Source: JBHGBB01 sp041946755 (GTDB lineage Bacteria > UBP4 > UBA4092 > JAOAEQ01). Taken from it: DNA of 14,811 bases. Below, piece after piece: positions 1 through 8,047 of this stretch (positions are counted from its first letter, which is position 1; each line of letters begins with the position of its first letter). The stretch spans positions 1 through 14,811 of the forward strand of contig JBHGBB010000082.1 in the NCBI GenBank assembly GCA_041946755.1, given 5' to 3'. The translations under genes were made by a program, and so were the position numbers. A model generated the notes under the pieces. It was not told where the DNA came from, ran no database searches, and worked only from the letters and a program-made list of their open reading frames with translations.

Positions 1-312
1 ACCCCGAAAGATGAGAAGATTCGGGTATATACCGGTAACGCCTTCGATATCGTTGGGGAGCGGAAGCAGACTAATTTCAGAAAGATTAGCGATCAGGTAG
101 TTGAAGAAACATTTGAAATCCGAGTCCGGAATCATAAACAGGAAAATATTGCGGTTCGGGTAGTCGAACATCTCTATCGATGGAGTGAATGGGAAATGAT
201 ACAGAAGTCGATGGAGTATGAGAAGAAGGATGCGCAAACTATCGAGTTCTTAACCCAGATTCCGAAAGACGGCGAATCGGTGATAACTTATACCGTCCGA
301 TATACCTGGTAA
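1..312 (+). CDS. C-terminal part of a DUF4139-type protein (5' end outside window)
   Basis: Reading frame 1 is open from the first base to TAA at 310-312 and gives 103 residues. The fragment is mostly beta-type sequence with many charged residues. It includes RVYTGNAFDIVGERKQ near residue 8, then EETFEIRVRNHK and VEHLYRWSEW, and ends in ITYTVRYTW. This matches the end of DUF4139 proteins, where a conserved stretch on non-additive side chains and a YxxRY-like final strand close the fold. The family has no firmly known enzymatic role, and many members are secreted or periplasmic. The signal peptide and N-terminal domain are outside the window, so location cannot be checked. The hairpin at 345-383 follows it and probably ends its transcript. 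Family assignment is from recall of the pattern, not from a search. Confidence 0.7.
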   Translation, partial: TPKDEKIRVYTGNAFDIVGERKQTNFRKISDQVVEETFEIRVRNHKQENIAVRVVEHLYRWSEWEMIQKSMEYEKKDAQTIEFLTQIPKDGESVITYTVRYTW

Positions 313-344
313 ACCAAGCTGTTCCTGTTAAAAAGGTTTAATGG

Positions 345-383
345 TTACCCTGCTAGATCCCCCTCAATTGTCTAGCAGGGTAA
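345..383 (+). terminator. Perfect 13-bp inverted repeat after the DUF4139 gene, probable terminator
   Basis: TTACCCTGCTAGA at 345-357 is exactly complementary to TCTAGCAGGGTAA at 371-383, with a 13-nt pyrimidine-rich loop. It lies 32 nt after the stop codon. There is no immediate T run, but the following 40 bases are T/C-rich (for example around 397-412). It could act as an intrinsic terminator or as a 3' end stabilising hairpin. Confidence 0.6.
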
Positions 384-412
384 TCCTACCGCCCGATTTC
401 TTTTTCTATCTC

Positions 413-441
413 TTGTATCCTCAATAAAATCGAGATATAAT
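413..441 (+). promoter_or_regulatory. Sigma70-like promoter for the pseudopilin gene
   Basis: A perfect -10 hexamer TATAAT (436-441) lies 17 nt after TTGTAT (413-418), which keeps only the TTG of the -35 consensus. The predicted start near 448 would leave a leader of about 70 nt before the ATG at 519. The site follows the upstream hairpin and fits an independently transcribed pilin gene. Confidence 0.45.
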
Positions 442-518
442 TGCTTACCGAGGTTGAATGCATTCAATCCTAACTCGAATTAGAGTAATTGGTATTCATC
501 AGTTTGCCGGAGTAACCT

Positions 519-1121
519 ATGCATACATCCGATAAACGAGATATCGAGTATTTAGGATTCACTTTAATCGAACTGCTCATTGTGGTAGCGATAATAGCGA
601 TATTAGCCGCAATCGCGATCCCGAATTTCTTGCAAGCGCAGGTACGCGCGAAAATATCTCGAGTTGAAGGTGAACTGCGGACACTGGCAACCGCGTTGGA
701 ATCGTATCGGGTAGATAACGATAATTATCCCCCGGAAAATTATGCGAGTCCGTTACTGGTGCTGGTTGACGGGACCACCAATGTTTATGCTTTACCGGAT
801 GCGATTAAACTGATGCCGTTAACGACCCCGATATCGTATATCACTCGATTGCCAACCGATATCTTTGACCCGGGTAATGATTCGGTCAACCAAATCCAGC
901 CGCATACTTATCATTACGCAGCACGAAATGACTTGTTATACCCCGGAGCGCAGTTTTTTGATGGAGCTAATGAAGAGAAACTCCAGTGTGATTGGATTCT
1001 GCAAAGTTATGGGCCGGATAAAGGAATTGATAAAGGCTTATCCACCTACTGGCAGTTTCCAAGATATGACCCTACCAATGGTACGATTAGTCTCGGAAAT
1101 ATCCTGTTAACAGGACCGTAA
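519..1121 (+). CDS. Type IV pilin-like / type II secretion pseudopilin (GspG-like)
   Basis: The 200-aa protein has a class III prepilin leader. Residues 1-13 are short and charged and end in Gly13. They are followed by FTLIELLIVVAIIAILAAIA, with the invariant Glu at +5 of the mature protein, and then IPNF. A prepilin peptidase is expected to cut after Gly13 and methylate Phe14. The hydrophobic helix anchors the subunit in the inner membrane before assembly. Residues 35-75 form the amphipathic N-terminal helix. The rest is a small globular domain ending with an SYGPD motif and YDPTNGTISLGNI, a tail style common in pseudopilins of Planctomycetes-like and candidate-phylum genomes. The start is supported by CCGGAG at 507-512, six bases before ATG. 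No assembly genes are nearby, so pilus and secretion roles cannot be separated. Confidence 0.88.
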   Translation: MHTSDKRDIEYLGFTLIELLIVVAIIAILAAIAIPNFLQAQVRAKISRVEGELRTLATALESYRVDNDNYPPENYASPLLVLVDGTTNVYALPDAIKLMPLTTPISYITRLPTDIFDPGNDSVNQIQPHTYHYAARNDLLYPGAQFFDGANEEKLQCDWILQSYGPDKGIDKGLSTYWQFPRYDPTNGTISLGNILLTGP

Positions 1122-1194
1122 TATTACCCATAACGCCGAAGATCGAGATGCGAAATATAAAAATATAACCCCAAAATTTACCTTGCATCAGTTT

Positions 1195-1223
1195 TTGAAA
1201 AACCAGCCAAAATGCGCTATACT
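1195..1223 (+). promoter_or_regulatory. Sigma70-like promoter for the nuclease gene
   Basis: TTGAAA (1195-1200) and TATACT (1218-1223) are separated by exactly 17 nt, and each hexamer differs from consensus at one or two positions. Transcription would begin near 1230, giving an 85-nt leader that contains the hairpin at 1263-1281. Confidence 0.5.
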
Positions 1224-1262
1224 TAATACCAGAGAATGTCAGGAAATAAGGGCATTATTGAG

Positions 1263-1281
1263 AGGGGTCAAGTTGACCCCT
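1263..1281 (+). terminator. Terminator-like hairpin in the leader of the nuclease gene
   Basis: AGGGGTC (1263-1269) pairs with GACCCCT (1275-1281) around a 5-nt loop. A T-rich stretch follows at 1281-1296, interrupted by As. It may simply terminate the pilin transcript. Because the promoter at 1195-1223 lies upstream of it and the nuclease start lies 35 nt downstream, it would also be transcribed as part of the nuclease leader and could attenuate that gene. Confidence 0.5.
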
Positions 1282-1315
1282 TATTTTAATTATTCTAGTT
1301 ACTGCAAGGAGAACT

Positions 1316-4162
1316 ATGAGCCATCGATTAATCATACCGTTAACTCTGATAATAATATTAGGGACGTTGATTCCTTTAGTATATGCCGCATCATATGATA
1401 GCTATTATTCCGGGATAACCACTTCCAACTCGACTTTCATAACCGATTTAGAGACCCGGATTCGGAGCCCGTTTAACCATATTTCTTATGACGATTTCGA
1501 TGAATCCAATATCGCTAATTTCGCTTCATATCCCAGCAGCGCAACTACTCGTTCAGTCGTCTGCGTATATAGCGGAGAAGTATATACCTATGTCCCGCCG
1601 TTTTCCTGGCTGCCGTTCAGCCGGGAACATACCTGGTGCCAGAGCTGGATGCCACTAGATGACAATCCCCAAAAAGCCGACCAGCATCATATTTTCCCGC
1701 TTGACCAGGATAATGCGAATGCGGTTAGAAGCAATCATCCGTTAGGGAAGGTAATTAATGTAACTTCAACTTTTCTGCAAGCGAAATATGGGACCGATTC
1801 CAGCGGGAAATATATCTACGAACCAAGAGATAGCCATAAAGGCGATGCTGCCCGGGCATTGTTCTATATGGCGGTTAAGCATAACGGAGTCGGTGGATTG
1901 GATTGGACCTTCAGCCATTTAAGCACCTACTTGATTTCTGCCGGTGAGAATTTCCAGAGTGTCGATCAGTTGATTCAATGGCATAAACAAGACCCACCGG
2001 ATAAATGGGAAGTCGACCGGAATACCTATGTGCAATCGACCCAGTTGAATCGGAACCCGTTTGTCGACCATCCGGAGTATACCAATTTCATTAATTTCTG
2101 GAACCTGAGCAAGTTAAGCCCCTCTTATTCTAGTGAACCGACGAATTATGCGACTAATTTCGGTAGCGGTGCGGTTGGTAATACTTCAATCCAATTAACC
2201 TGGACCAACGCTACCGGAACCCAGTTATCGTCAGGGAATTTATTAATCGCATATAATAAAGACGATTATTTCATTCCGATGGATGGAGTAGCATATACTG
2301 ATGACAGTAATCTTTCCGATGGGAAAGCGGTGCTGAGCATTTCGACCAGTACCACGACTTATACTTTTACCGGTTTGGCAGCGAATACCACATATTATTT
2401 CCGGCTCTATTCATATAACGGTACCGGTACTTCAATCAATTATAAAATCGATGGTACAGTACCAGTAGCGGTAATTACTACGGCTTCCGGTTCATTAGCG
2501 ACGGAGCCAACGAATTATATTACGAATTTCGCTACCGGAACCATTAGTACCAGTTCGATCCAACTCACCTGGACTGATGCGGCTGGCGGGCAGCTGCCTT
2601 CAGGATATTTATTGGTAGCGAATAATGATTATCAGTTCTCCGATCCGGTAGATGGATTGGTCTATGCGGATGATTCCAATCTTGCTGATGGCAGTGCGGT
2701 GATAAATATAACCCATCCGACCTCGGGAACGTTTACTTTCTCCGGGTTATCCAGTAACACCTACTATTATTTCCGGATGTATTCTTATAACGGTAATACT
2801 ACTTTGCGGAATTATAAAACTAGCGGAACCGTTCCCGAAACGGAAGGGATTACCCAACTGACTCCTGATGTCATTACCTTAGATGCGTCTAATATCGCAA
2901 ATACTACGGCAACCGGGAACGCGAATCTGATTTATTTAGGGAGCCCGAGTCCAACCCAGCATGGGTTTGTCTGGAACACTTCTCCTAATCCTACTTTGGC
3001 ATTATCGACCAAAACCCAGCTGGGCGCGATTAGTACTACCGGTATTTTTACCGGTGCGATGACTGGTTTATCTGCGCAAACCTTCTATTATCTAAAAGCG
3101 TTTGCGACCAATGCTCAAGGGACCAGTTATGGAAACGAAGTGAATTTCTATACCTTATCCAACGAACCGAGTTCGCATGTCGGGTCGTTTACCGCGACTG
3201 CGATTTCTACTTCCCAGATAAATCTATCTTGGACAGCAGCGGCCGGTGCGCAAGGATACCTGATTTTAGATAAATCCGGATCAGCACCTACCGGAACGCC
3301 GGTTGATGGGCAGGAATATACGGTAAATGATGGGGTCGGCGATGCCAGTGTAGCTGCAGTAGTGACCAGTGGAAGTAGTACTACCCAGGCGATTACCGGC
3401 CTTACCGCAAGCACAAAATATTATTTCTCGATTATGCCGTTTGGATACGATGGGGTTAATGCTGAAACTTATAATTATCGGACGACGGCAACTATTCCGA
3501 TCGCGCTATCTACTACGCTAAGTATGCCCGGATTGCCGGTGATTATCAATGAATTCTCACAAGGTGCATCCGGTGCTAAAGAATGGGTTGAAATTCTGGT
3601 AGTGCAGGATAATTTTAATCTGCAGGGATATAAACTGATTGATGGCAATGGGACTTTATCGATAACGCTATCCGGCAGCGGATTTGCTTCGTTAGCCATG
3701 GGAACCCTGATTGTGATTTATAACGGTGGGGATGTTGATAGTGTAATTACTCCGGATACGACGTATAATGGTACTTCTGACAAGTCATTACAAATCTCAT
3801 CGTTGAATAATTCAGGGCCTTACGCGGTGACCCGAACTCTGGGTTGGAGTGGAACTACCGGCGCGTTTGCTAACGCTTCTAGTACCGATATTCCGCAGCT
3901 ACTAAATGTTTCCGGTGATACCGTCTTTGGTCTGCCGCGGACACCTACGCCAGCCAGCGGGATGTTTACTGCATATCTAGGTAATACTTCTTCCGGCGCT
4001 ACCATTGCATCAAACTGGTCGGCAGATTCCGGATATACATATGCTACTCCGGGATTACCGAATGGCGGTGCAAATACTACCTGGATTAACGGGCTGCCGG
4101 TAGAATTATCTTATTTCGGAACTGAACTCATCGAACCGACAGCAGTGCTCCCTAAAAACTAA
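1316..4162 (+). CDS. Secreted EndA/NucM-family endonuclease with four FN3-like repeats and a lamin-tail domain
   Basis: The 948-aa protein starts with a Sec signal peptide (hydrophobic residues 5-22, likely cut after VYA near 24). Residues 25-265 are an Endonuclease I (EndA/NucM, His-Me finger) domain: REHTW at 103-107 with His105 as the expected general base, ADQHHIFPLD at 121-130 and EPRDSHKGDAARALFYMA from 169. NRNPFVDHPEY at 245-255 closes the domain. The predicted activity is metal-dependent, sequence-unspecific cleavage of extracellular DNA or RNA. Four fibronectin III-like modules follow at about 273-388, 396-510, 514-614 and 618-733; the first two are near duplicates opening with EPTNY. 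Residues 738-925 look like a lamin-tail domain (VIINEFSQG, then EWVEI). The C-terminus has GLPVELSYF but no recognisable sorting domain. AAGGAG at 1306-1311 supports the ATG. Confidence 0.9.
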   Translation: MSHRLIIPLTLIIILGTLIPLVYAASYDSYYSGITTSNSTFITDLETRIRSPFNHISYDDFDESNIANFASYPSSATTRSVVCVYSGEVYTYVPPFSWLPFSREHTWCQSWMPLDDNPQKADQHHIFPLDQDNANAVRSNHPLGKVINVTSTFLQAKYGTDSSGKYIYEPRDSHKGDAARALFYMAVKHNGVGGLDWTFSHLSTYLISAGENFQSVDQLIQWHKQDPPDKWEVDRNTYVQSTQLNRNPFVDHPEYTNFINFWNLSKLSPSYSSEPTNYATNFGSGAVGNTSIQLTWTNATGTQLSSGNLLIAYNKDDYFIPMDGVAYTDDSNLSDGKAVLSISTSTTTYTFTGLAANTTYYFRLYSYNGTGTSINYKIDGTVPVAVITTASGSLATEPTNYITNFATGTISTSSIQLTWTDAAGGQLPSGYLLVANNDYQFSDPVDGLVYADDSNLADGSAVINITHPTSGTFTFSGLSSNTYYYFRMYSYNGNTTLRNYKTSGTVPETEGITQLTPDVITLDASNIANTTATGNANLIYLGSPSPTQHGFVWNTSPNPTLALSTKTQLGAISTTGIFTGAMTGLSAQTFYYLKAFATNAQGTSYGNEVNFYTLSNEPSSHVGSFTATAISTSQINLSWTAAAGAQGYLILDKSGSAPTGTPVDGQEYTVNDGVGDASVAAVVTSGSSTTQAITGLTASTKYYFSIMPFGYDGVNAETYNYRTTATIPIALSTTLSMPGLPVIINEFSQGASGAKEWVEILVVQDNFNLQGYKLIDGNGTLSITLSGSGFASLAMGTLIVIYNGGDVDSVITPDTTYNGTSDKSLQISSLNNSGPYAVTRTLGWSGTTGAFANASSTDIPQLLNVSGDTVFGLPRTPTPASGMFTAYLGNTSSGATIASNWSADSGYTYATPGLPNGGANTTWINGLPVELSYFGTELIEPTAVLPKN

Positions 4163-4183
4163 CTACGAAACCTTGAAATATAT

Positions 4184-4218
4184 AAGGCACGAAATTATAC
4201 TACCGGATTTCGTGCCTT
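4184..4218 (+). terminator. Perfect 12-bp hairpin after the nuclease gene
   Basis: AAGGCACGAAAT (4184-4195) and ATTTCGTGCCTT (4207-4218) pair perfectly around an 11-nt loop, 21 nt after the nuclease stop codon. The U tract is weak, so it is called from stem strength and position between two genes. Confidence 0.65.
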
Positions 4219-4243
4219 CGTGTTAAAATCTTACTGAGTCATC

Positions 4244-4264
4244 CTATCTACTATCTACTATCTG
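4244..4264 (+). repeat. Heptamer tandem repeat upstream of dapB
   Basis: Three tandem copies of CTATCTA (the last one CTATCTG) run from 4244 to 4264 and decay into CTATACTA and CTATTA just before the dapB ribosome binding site. Copy-number change here would alter the dapB leader length. TATACT at 4266-4271 resembles a -10 box but has no matching -35. Confidence 0.6.
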
Positions 4265-4295
4265 CTATACTACTATTACATAGGAGGTATTTATT

Positions 4296-5105
4296 ATGAT
4301 AAGAATAATCGTTTCCGGCGCTTGCGGTAAAATGGGGCAGCGGGTGATTGTCAATGCCGCGCAATCGATGGCATTTAAAGTGGTTGGCGCAATCGAGCAT
4401 CCGAACCATCCGCAGTTTGAGAATGATATCGGGCTTGCTGCCGGATTAGGGAACGAACTCAAGGTGCGGGTAACCGATAATCTGGATAAAATCATCAAAC
4501 AAGGGGAAGTGATAATCGAATTCTCGAATCCAGAAACGACTCTCGACCATCTTGGTCTAGCAGTAGATGCGAAAATGCCGATGGTTATCGGTACCACCGG
4601 ATTCAGTTCTGCCCAGTTGAATGAGTTGCGGAACCTCGGCCGGAAAATCCCTTGCGTCTTCTCACCGAATATGAGTCTAGGAGTAAACCTGTTATTCAAG
4701 TTGGTTGAACAGGCGACGAAAACACTCGGTGCGGAGTTTGATATCGAGATCGTTGAATCGCATCATCGGGCGAAAAAGGATGCGCCCAGCGGGACCGCTA
4801 ATAAACTAGCGGATATCGCGGCGCAAACTTTAAATCGGAAATTAACTGATGTAGCGGTATATGGCCGGAAAGGGATTATCGGTGAACGGACCAAAGAAGC
4901 CATCGGCATCCATGCAGTGCGTGGCGGGGATGTGGTTGGCGAACATACGGTATATTTCTGCGGAGTTGGCGAACGAATCGAATTAACCCATCGGGCGAGT
5001 TCCCGGGATACCTTTGCGCTCGGTGCGCTTCGGGCTGCAAAGTTTGTGGTTGATAAACCAGCAGGCATCTACGATATGATGGATGTGCTAAACTTAAGAA
5101 AATAA
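4296..5105 (+). CDS. dapB: 4-hydroxy-tetrahydrodipicolinate reductase
   Basis: The 269-aa protein has the full DapB pattern and length. It reduces the dihydrodipicolinate-level intermediate with NAD(P)H in the diaminopimelate/lysine pathway, in the cytoplasm. The N-terminal Rossmann motif GACGKMGQ is at 8-15 and GTTGF at 99-103. The loop FSPNMSLGVN is at 122-131. The catalytic stretch ESHHRAKKDAPSGTA runs from 154 to 168, with His156 and Lys160 at the expected acid/base positions. HAVRGGDVVGEHTV at 206-219 is the usual C-terminal motif. A strong AGGAGG at 4282-4287 sits eight bases before ATG. No other lysine gene adjoins it, and hairpins or repeats lie on both sides, so it is probably transcribed alone. 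Confidence 0.97.
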   Translation: MIRIIVSGACGKMGQRVIVNAAQSMAFKVVGAIEHPNHPQFENDIGLAAGLGNELKVRVTDNLDKIIKQGEVIIEFSNPETTLDHLGLAVDAKMPMVIGTTGFSSAQLNELRNLGRKIPCVFSPNMSLGVNLLFKLVEQATKTLGAEFDIEIVESHHRAKKDAPSGTANKLADIAAQTLNRKLTDVAVYGRKGIIGERTKEAIGIHAVRGGDVVGEHTVYFCGVGERIELTHRASSRDTFALGALRAAKFVVDKPAGIYDMMDVLNLRK

Positions 5106-5289
5106 TTAAGAGTTAAGAATGAAGAGTGTACACCAGGATTAGGTAAGGGTAAGGTAGTGTCCGCCTAAGGCGGATAGGTTGTTGGTCGTGTGTAGTTAGT
5201 CTTTTACCAACTACTTTACCGCACCACGTAACTCACTTCCTGACCTTAACCGAACTACTCTTTAACTTTCAATTCTTAACTGCATTATT
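5101..5289. repeat. Long imperfect inverted repeat filling the dapB-queA gap
   Basis: Arms pair in nested blocks: AATAAT (5101-5106) with ATTATT (5284-5289), AGTTAAGAAT (5111-5120) with ATTCTTAACT (5272-5281), AAGAGT (5122-5127) with ACTCTT (5257-5262), and GGTAAGGTAGT (5148-5158) with ACTACTTTACC (5210-5220, one mismatch). A small palindrome, TCCGCCTAAGGCGGA (5160-5174), lies inside. The whole could fold as one branched structure. No reading frame explains it. It may be a non-autonomous mobile repeat or a structured intergenic element. Confidence 0.6.
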
Positions 5290-5291
5290 AA

Positions 5292-6338
5292 ATGCTTACC
5301 AAGGATTTTGATTTTACCTTACCACCAGAATTAATTGCCCAACGCCCTCCAGAACATCGGGGGGAATCCCGGCTATTAGTCTATCATCGGGATACCGGGC
5401 AAATCGAACATTGCCGATTTCCGGAGTTGGTAGAGTTTCTGAGACCGGATGATGTGCTGGTGGTGAATGATAGTAAGGTTATTCCCGCCAGATTATGGGC
5501 TGTTGATCCGGCTACTGGCAAACAAATAGAATTATTATTAGTCCATCGGATTAAAGATAATCGATGGACAGCGTTAACCCGGCCGGCAAAACGATGCCAG
5601 CCGGGAATAGAATTGGATATCGGGAATGGGAAACTCAAATCGAAAATCGTTTCTAGGCTTGAAGGCAGCCGGCGTGAAATAGCGTTTAATTATTCCGGCG
5701 ATTGGCATGAATTATTAGCCGAGCTCGGTGAGATGCCGGTACCGCCATATATCAAGCGGAAATTAGATTCCGGGGAATTGAAACAACTGGATAAGTCCCG
5801 ATATCAAACTGTCTATGCGAAATATGATGGCTCGATAGCGGCTCCGACTGCCGGGCTCCATTTCTCAGAACCGATTTTGCAGCTGATTAAAGATAAAGGG
5901 ATAACAGTTACTTCGGTTACTCTCCATGTCGGTCCCGGAACCTTCCTACCGGTTCGAGCTGACCGCATCACCGACCATATCATCGAACCGGAATATTATA
6001 CGGTTTCCCCTCAAACCGCAGAAATAATTAATAAAGCTAAACAGAACCACCAGCGGATTGTAGCGGTCGGTACTACCGCTACCCGCACCCTGGAAACGGT
6101 AGCTGATGAACATGGCATCGTCTATCCCGGAGAAGGGTGGGCAGGTATATTTATCTATCCGGGGTATCAGTTTAAGGTGGTTGAATCGCTATTAACTAAT
6201 TTCCATCTCCCGCAGTCGACGCTATTAATGCTGGTATCGGCGTTTGCCGGAAGAGACCGGATACTGAAAGTATATCAGGAAGCGATTCGAGAGAAGTATC
6301 GGTTCTATTCTTATGGGGATGCGATGCTAATCCTTTAA
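5292..6338 (+). CDS. queA: S-adenosylmethionine:tRNA ribosyltransferase-isomerase
   Basis: The 348-aa protein matches QueA in length and motifs. QueA moves the ribose of SAM onto 7-aminomethyl-7-deazaguanine in tRNA and isomerises it to epoxyqueuosine, a late step of queuosine synthesis. Visible landmarks are FDFTLPPELIAQRP at 6-19, VVNDSKVIPARL at 57-68, the hallmark YDGSIAAPTAGLHF at 178-191, LHVGPGTFLPVR at 211-222, and NFHLPQSTLLMLVSAFAG at 303-320. The start is fixed by an in-frame TAA at 5289-5291 directly before ATG. There is no Shine-Dalgarno site, and the inverted repeat at 5101-5289 ends against the start codon. A strong terminator follows at 6383-6413. No tgt or other queuosine gene is adjacent. 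Confidence 0.97.
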   Translation: MLTKDFDFTLPPELIAQRPPEHRGESRLLVYHRDTGQIEHCRFPELVEFLRPDDVLVVNDSKVIPARLWAVDPATGKQIELLLVHRIKDNRWTALTRPAKRCQPGIELDIGNGKLKSKIVSRLEGSRREIAFNYSGDWHELLAELGEMPVPPYIKRKLDSGELKQLDKSRYQTVYAKYDGSIAAPTAGLHFSEPILQLIKDKGITVTSVTLHVGPGTFLPVRADRITDHIIEPEYYTVSPQTAEIINKAKQNHQRIVAVGTTATRTLETVADEHGIVYPGEGWAGIFIYPGYQFKVVESLLTNFHLPQSTLLMLVSAFAGRDRILKVYQEAIREKYRFYSYGDAMLIL

Positions 6339-6344
6339 AACAAT

Positions 6345-6380
6345 ACCACAGAAACACTAAGCCGCAGAGAACGCTGAGAT
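6345..6380. repeat. Short ACCACAGA-type intergenic repeat
   Basis: This 36-bp stretch opens with ACCACAGA and contains GCAGAGAAC. It resembles the left arm of the repeat at 8048-8067 and its flank (ACCACAGAGT, then GCAGAGTAAC). It looks like a diverged copy of one intergenic repeat family. The second arm seen at 8113-8132 is absent here. Confidence 0.35.
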
Positions 6381-6382
6381 AT

Positions 6383-6413
6383 AAAGCAAACTGACCAGCG
6401 GTCAGTTTGCTTT
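6383..6413 (+). terminator. Strong intrinsic terminator after queA
   Basis: AAAGCAAACTGACC (6383-6396) pairs perfectly with GGTCAGTTTGCTTT (6400-6413) around a 3-nt AGC loop and continues into TATTATT. It lies 45 nt after the queA stop codon and is the best intrinsic terminator in the window. Confidence 0.85.
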
Positions 6414-6479
6414 TATTATTGATTATCTTAGGGTTAATGAAGTTGTCTATCCGGCAATTTATTTTTTCGGTTCCAAGGC

Positions 6480-6508
6480 TGTATATTTCTTTTTTTATAT
6501 GATATACT
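6480..6508 (+). promoter_or_regulatory. Weak candidate promoter for glgA
   Basis: TATACT (6503-6508) is a good -10 box in a very T/A-rich stretch between the queA terminator and glgA. The hexamer 17 nt upstream (TGTATA, 6480-6485) matches the -35 consensus poorly. The call rests on the -10 box and its position. Confidence 0.3.
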
Positions 6509-6576
6509 TAAAAAATAAATTTTATCTCTATAATCAGTTAAAATCAGCGTCCTAATATTTATTCGGAGGTTTAATT

Positions 6577-8028
6577 ATGAAAATCTTATTTGTCGCTGCA
6601 GAATGCGCGCCGTTTGCTAAAGTAGGTGGATTAGCCGATGTAATCGGCTCCTTACCGAAAGCATTAGCCAAACTCGGGCATGAGGTTAAAATCGTTATTC
6701 CGAAATATAAGAAGATCGATAACCAGCTCTACCATTTAGAGCAAATCCGGGAATCGGAATTGACTATCCCCTGGCAAACCCCGGCGTTGCAGAAGAATGC
6801 GTTTATTCTCCAAGGTACTTTACCGCATAGTTCGGTAGAAATCTATTTTATCTGGAATGAGCATAATTTCGGTCGGGATGAAATATATCAGGTTAACGGT
6901 CAGGATTATCCGGATAACGCGGAACGGTATGCCTTTTTCTGTCAGGCAGCGCTAGTGCTCTGTAAAGAGCTACAATGGACTCCGGATGTGATTCATTGCC
7001 ATGATTGGCAGACCGGATTACTACCGGCATATCTGAAAATATATCAAGAAGATGAACATATCTGCCGGAAAATCAAGACCGTGTTTACTATTCATAACTT
7101 AGCATATCAGGGCTTGGTCCCCAGAGAGCGGTTGAATGGTCTGGCGATGCCGGACTGGACCTATACCCCCAAATTTATTGAATTCTATGGAAATATCAAC
7201 TTAATGAAATCCGGGCTGGTTTTTTCCGATACCCTAACCACGGTTAGCGAACAATATAGCCGGGAGATACAGACTCCGGAATATGGCTGTGGATTAGATG
7301 GGGTTCTCATCGAACGGAAACAAGATTTGTTCGGAATCATCAATGGGATCGATTATGAAGAATGGAATTCGCAGCATGACCCGACCTTACCGGCATCATT
7401 TTCGATTTCCGATGTTTCCGGGAAACTGGCTAATAAGAAAGCGTTATTAAAAGAAGTCGGATTACCGATGAAACGGAAAGATACCCCGGTAATCGGGCTG
7501 ATTAGCCGGTTAGCCGACCAGAAAGGGTTCGATATTATCGCTGAAGCTGCGGAAGAACTGCTGGAGTTAGACCTGCAGTTTGTTATCCTCGGTACCGGGG
7601 AGCCGAAATATCATGAGTTATTCTTATCACTGCAGAAGATGGAACCGAAAAAGATGGCCATCAATCTGAAATTCGATGCCCGGTTGGCGAAATTGATTTA
7701 TGCCGGCTCCGATATGTTCTTGATGCCGTCGAAATTCGAGCCGTGTGGATTAGGTCAGATGATAAGTTTAGCCTATGGTACGGTTCCCATCGTTCGGAAA
7801 ACCGGGGGGTTAGCGGATACCATTATCGAGTATGATGCGAAAACCAATACCGGGAACGGGTTTATTTTCGAGAATTATACTGGTCAGGAACTCCTAGCAA
7901 CGGTTAAACGGGCGATTGCTGCTTATCAGAAGAAACGGGTTTGGAAGAACTTGGTAGAGAACGCGATGGCATCGGATTTCTCCTGGAATGCTTCAGCGAA
8001 AAAATACGAAGCACTTTACCAAAGATAA
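6577..8028 (+). CDS. glgA: Glycogen (starch) synthase, GT5 family
   Basis: The 483-aa length is typical for bacterial GlgA. The enzyme transfers glucose from ADP-glucose to the non-reducing end of an alpha-1,4-glucan in the cytoplasm. The N-terminal Rossmann domain carries the substrate-binding motif KVGGLADV at 15-22 (the usual KxGGL). HCHDWQTGLLPAYL at 140-153 and TVFTIHNLAYQG at 168-179 follow, then GIINGIDYEEWN at 253-264. The C-terminal domain has GLISRLADQKGFD at 307-319 (Arg311 and Lys316 bind donor phosphates), FEPCGLGQ at 387-394 and KTGGLADT at 408-415. CGGAGG at 6563-6568 gives a well-placed ribosome binding site. No glgB, glgC or glgP is present here, so it appears to stand alone between a terminator and an inverted repeat. 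Confidence 0.97.
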   Translation: MKILFVAAECAPFAKVGGLADVIGSLPKALAKLGHEVKIVIPKYKKIDNQLYHLEQIRESELTIPWQTPALQKNAFILQGTLPHSSVEIYFIWNEHNFGRDEIYQVNGQDYPDNAERYAFFCQAALVLCKELQWTPDVIHCHDWQTGLLPAYLKIYQEDEHICRKIKTVFTIHNLAYQGLVPRERLNGLAMPDWTYTPKFIEFYGNINLMKSGLVFSDTLTTVSEQYSREIQTPEYGCGLDGVLIERKQDLFGIINGIDYEEWNSQHDPTLPASFSISDVSGKLANKKALLKEVGLPMKRKDTPVIGLISRLADQKGFDIIAEAAEELLELDLQFVILGTGEPKYHELFLSLQKMEPKKMAINLKFDARLAKLIYAGSDMFLMPSKFEPCGLGQMISLAYGTVPIVRKTGGLADTIIEYDAKTNTGNGFIFENYTGQELLATVKRAIAAYQKKRVWKNLVENAMASDFSWNASAKKYEALYQR

Positions 8029-8047
8029 ACCAGTTATCAGTAAATCT

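Noticed and set aside
1183..1398. 71-aa open frame overlapping the nuclease start
   Set aside because: It runs through the promoter, hairpin and signal peptide region, has no ribosome binding site and no recognisable domain, and conflicts with the well-supported start at 1316.
519..4162. Pseudopilin and nuclease as one operon for DNA uptake
   Set aside because: A promoter and a terminator-like hairpin separate the genes and no competence or pilus assembly genes are present.
4265..4699. 144-aa minus-strand open frame opposite dapB
   Set aside because: It is a shadow of dapB, which has a full set of family motifs and a strong ribosome binding site.
4184..5289. CRISPR-like array from the many short repeats around dapB
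   Set aside because: The repeats are single inverted pairs or a 7-bp tandem; there are no regularly spaced direct repeats with unique spacers and no cas genes.
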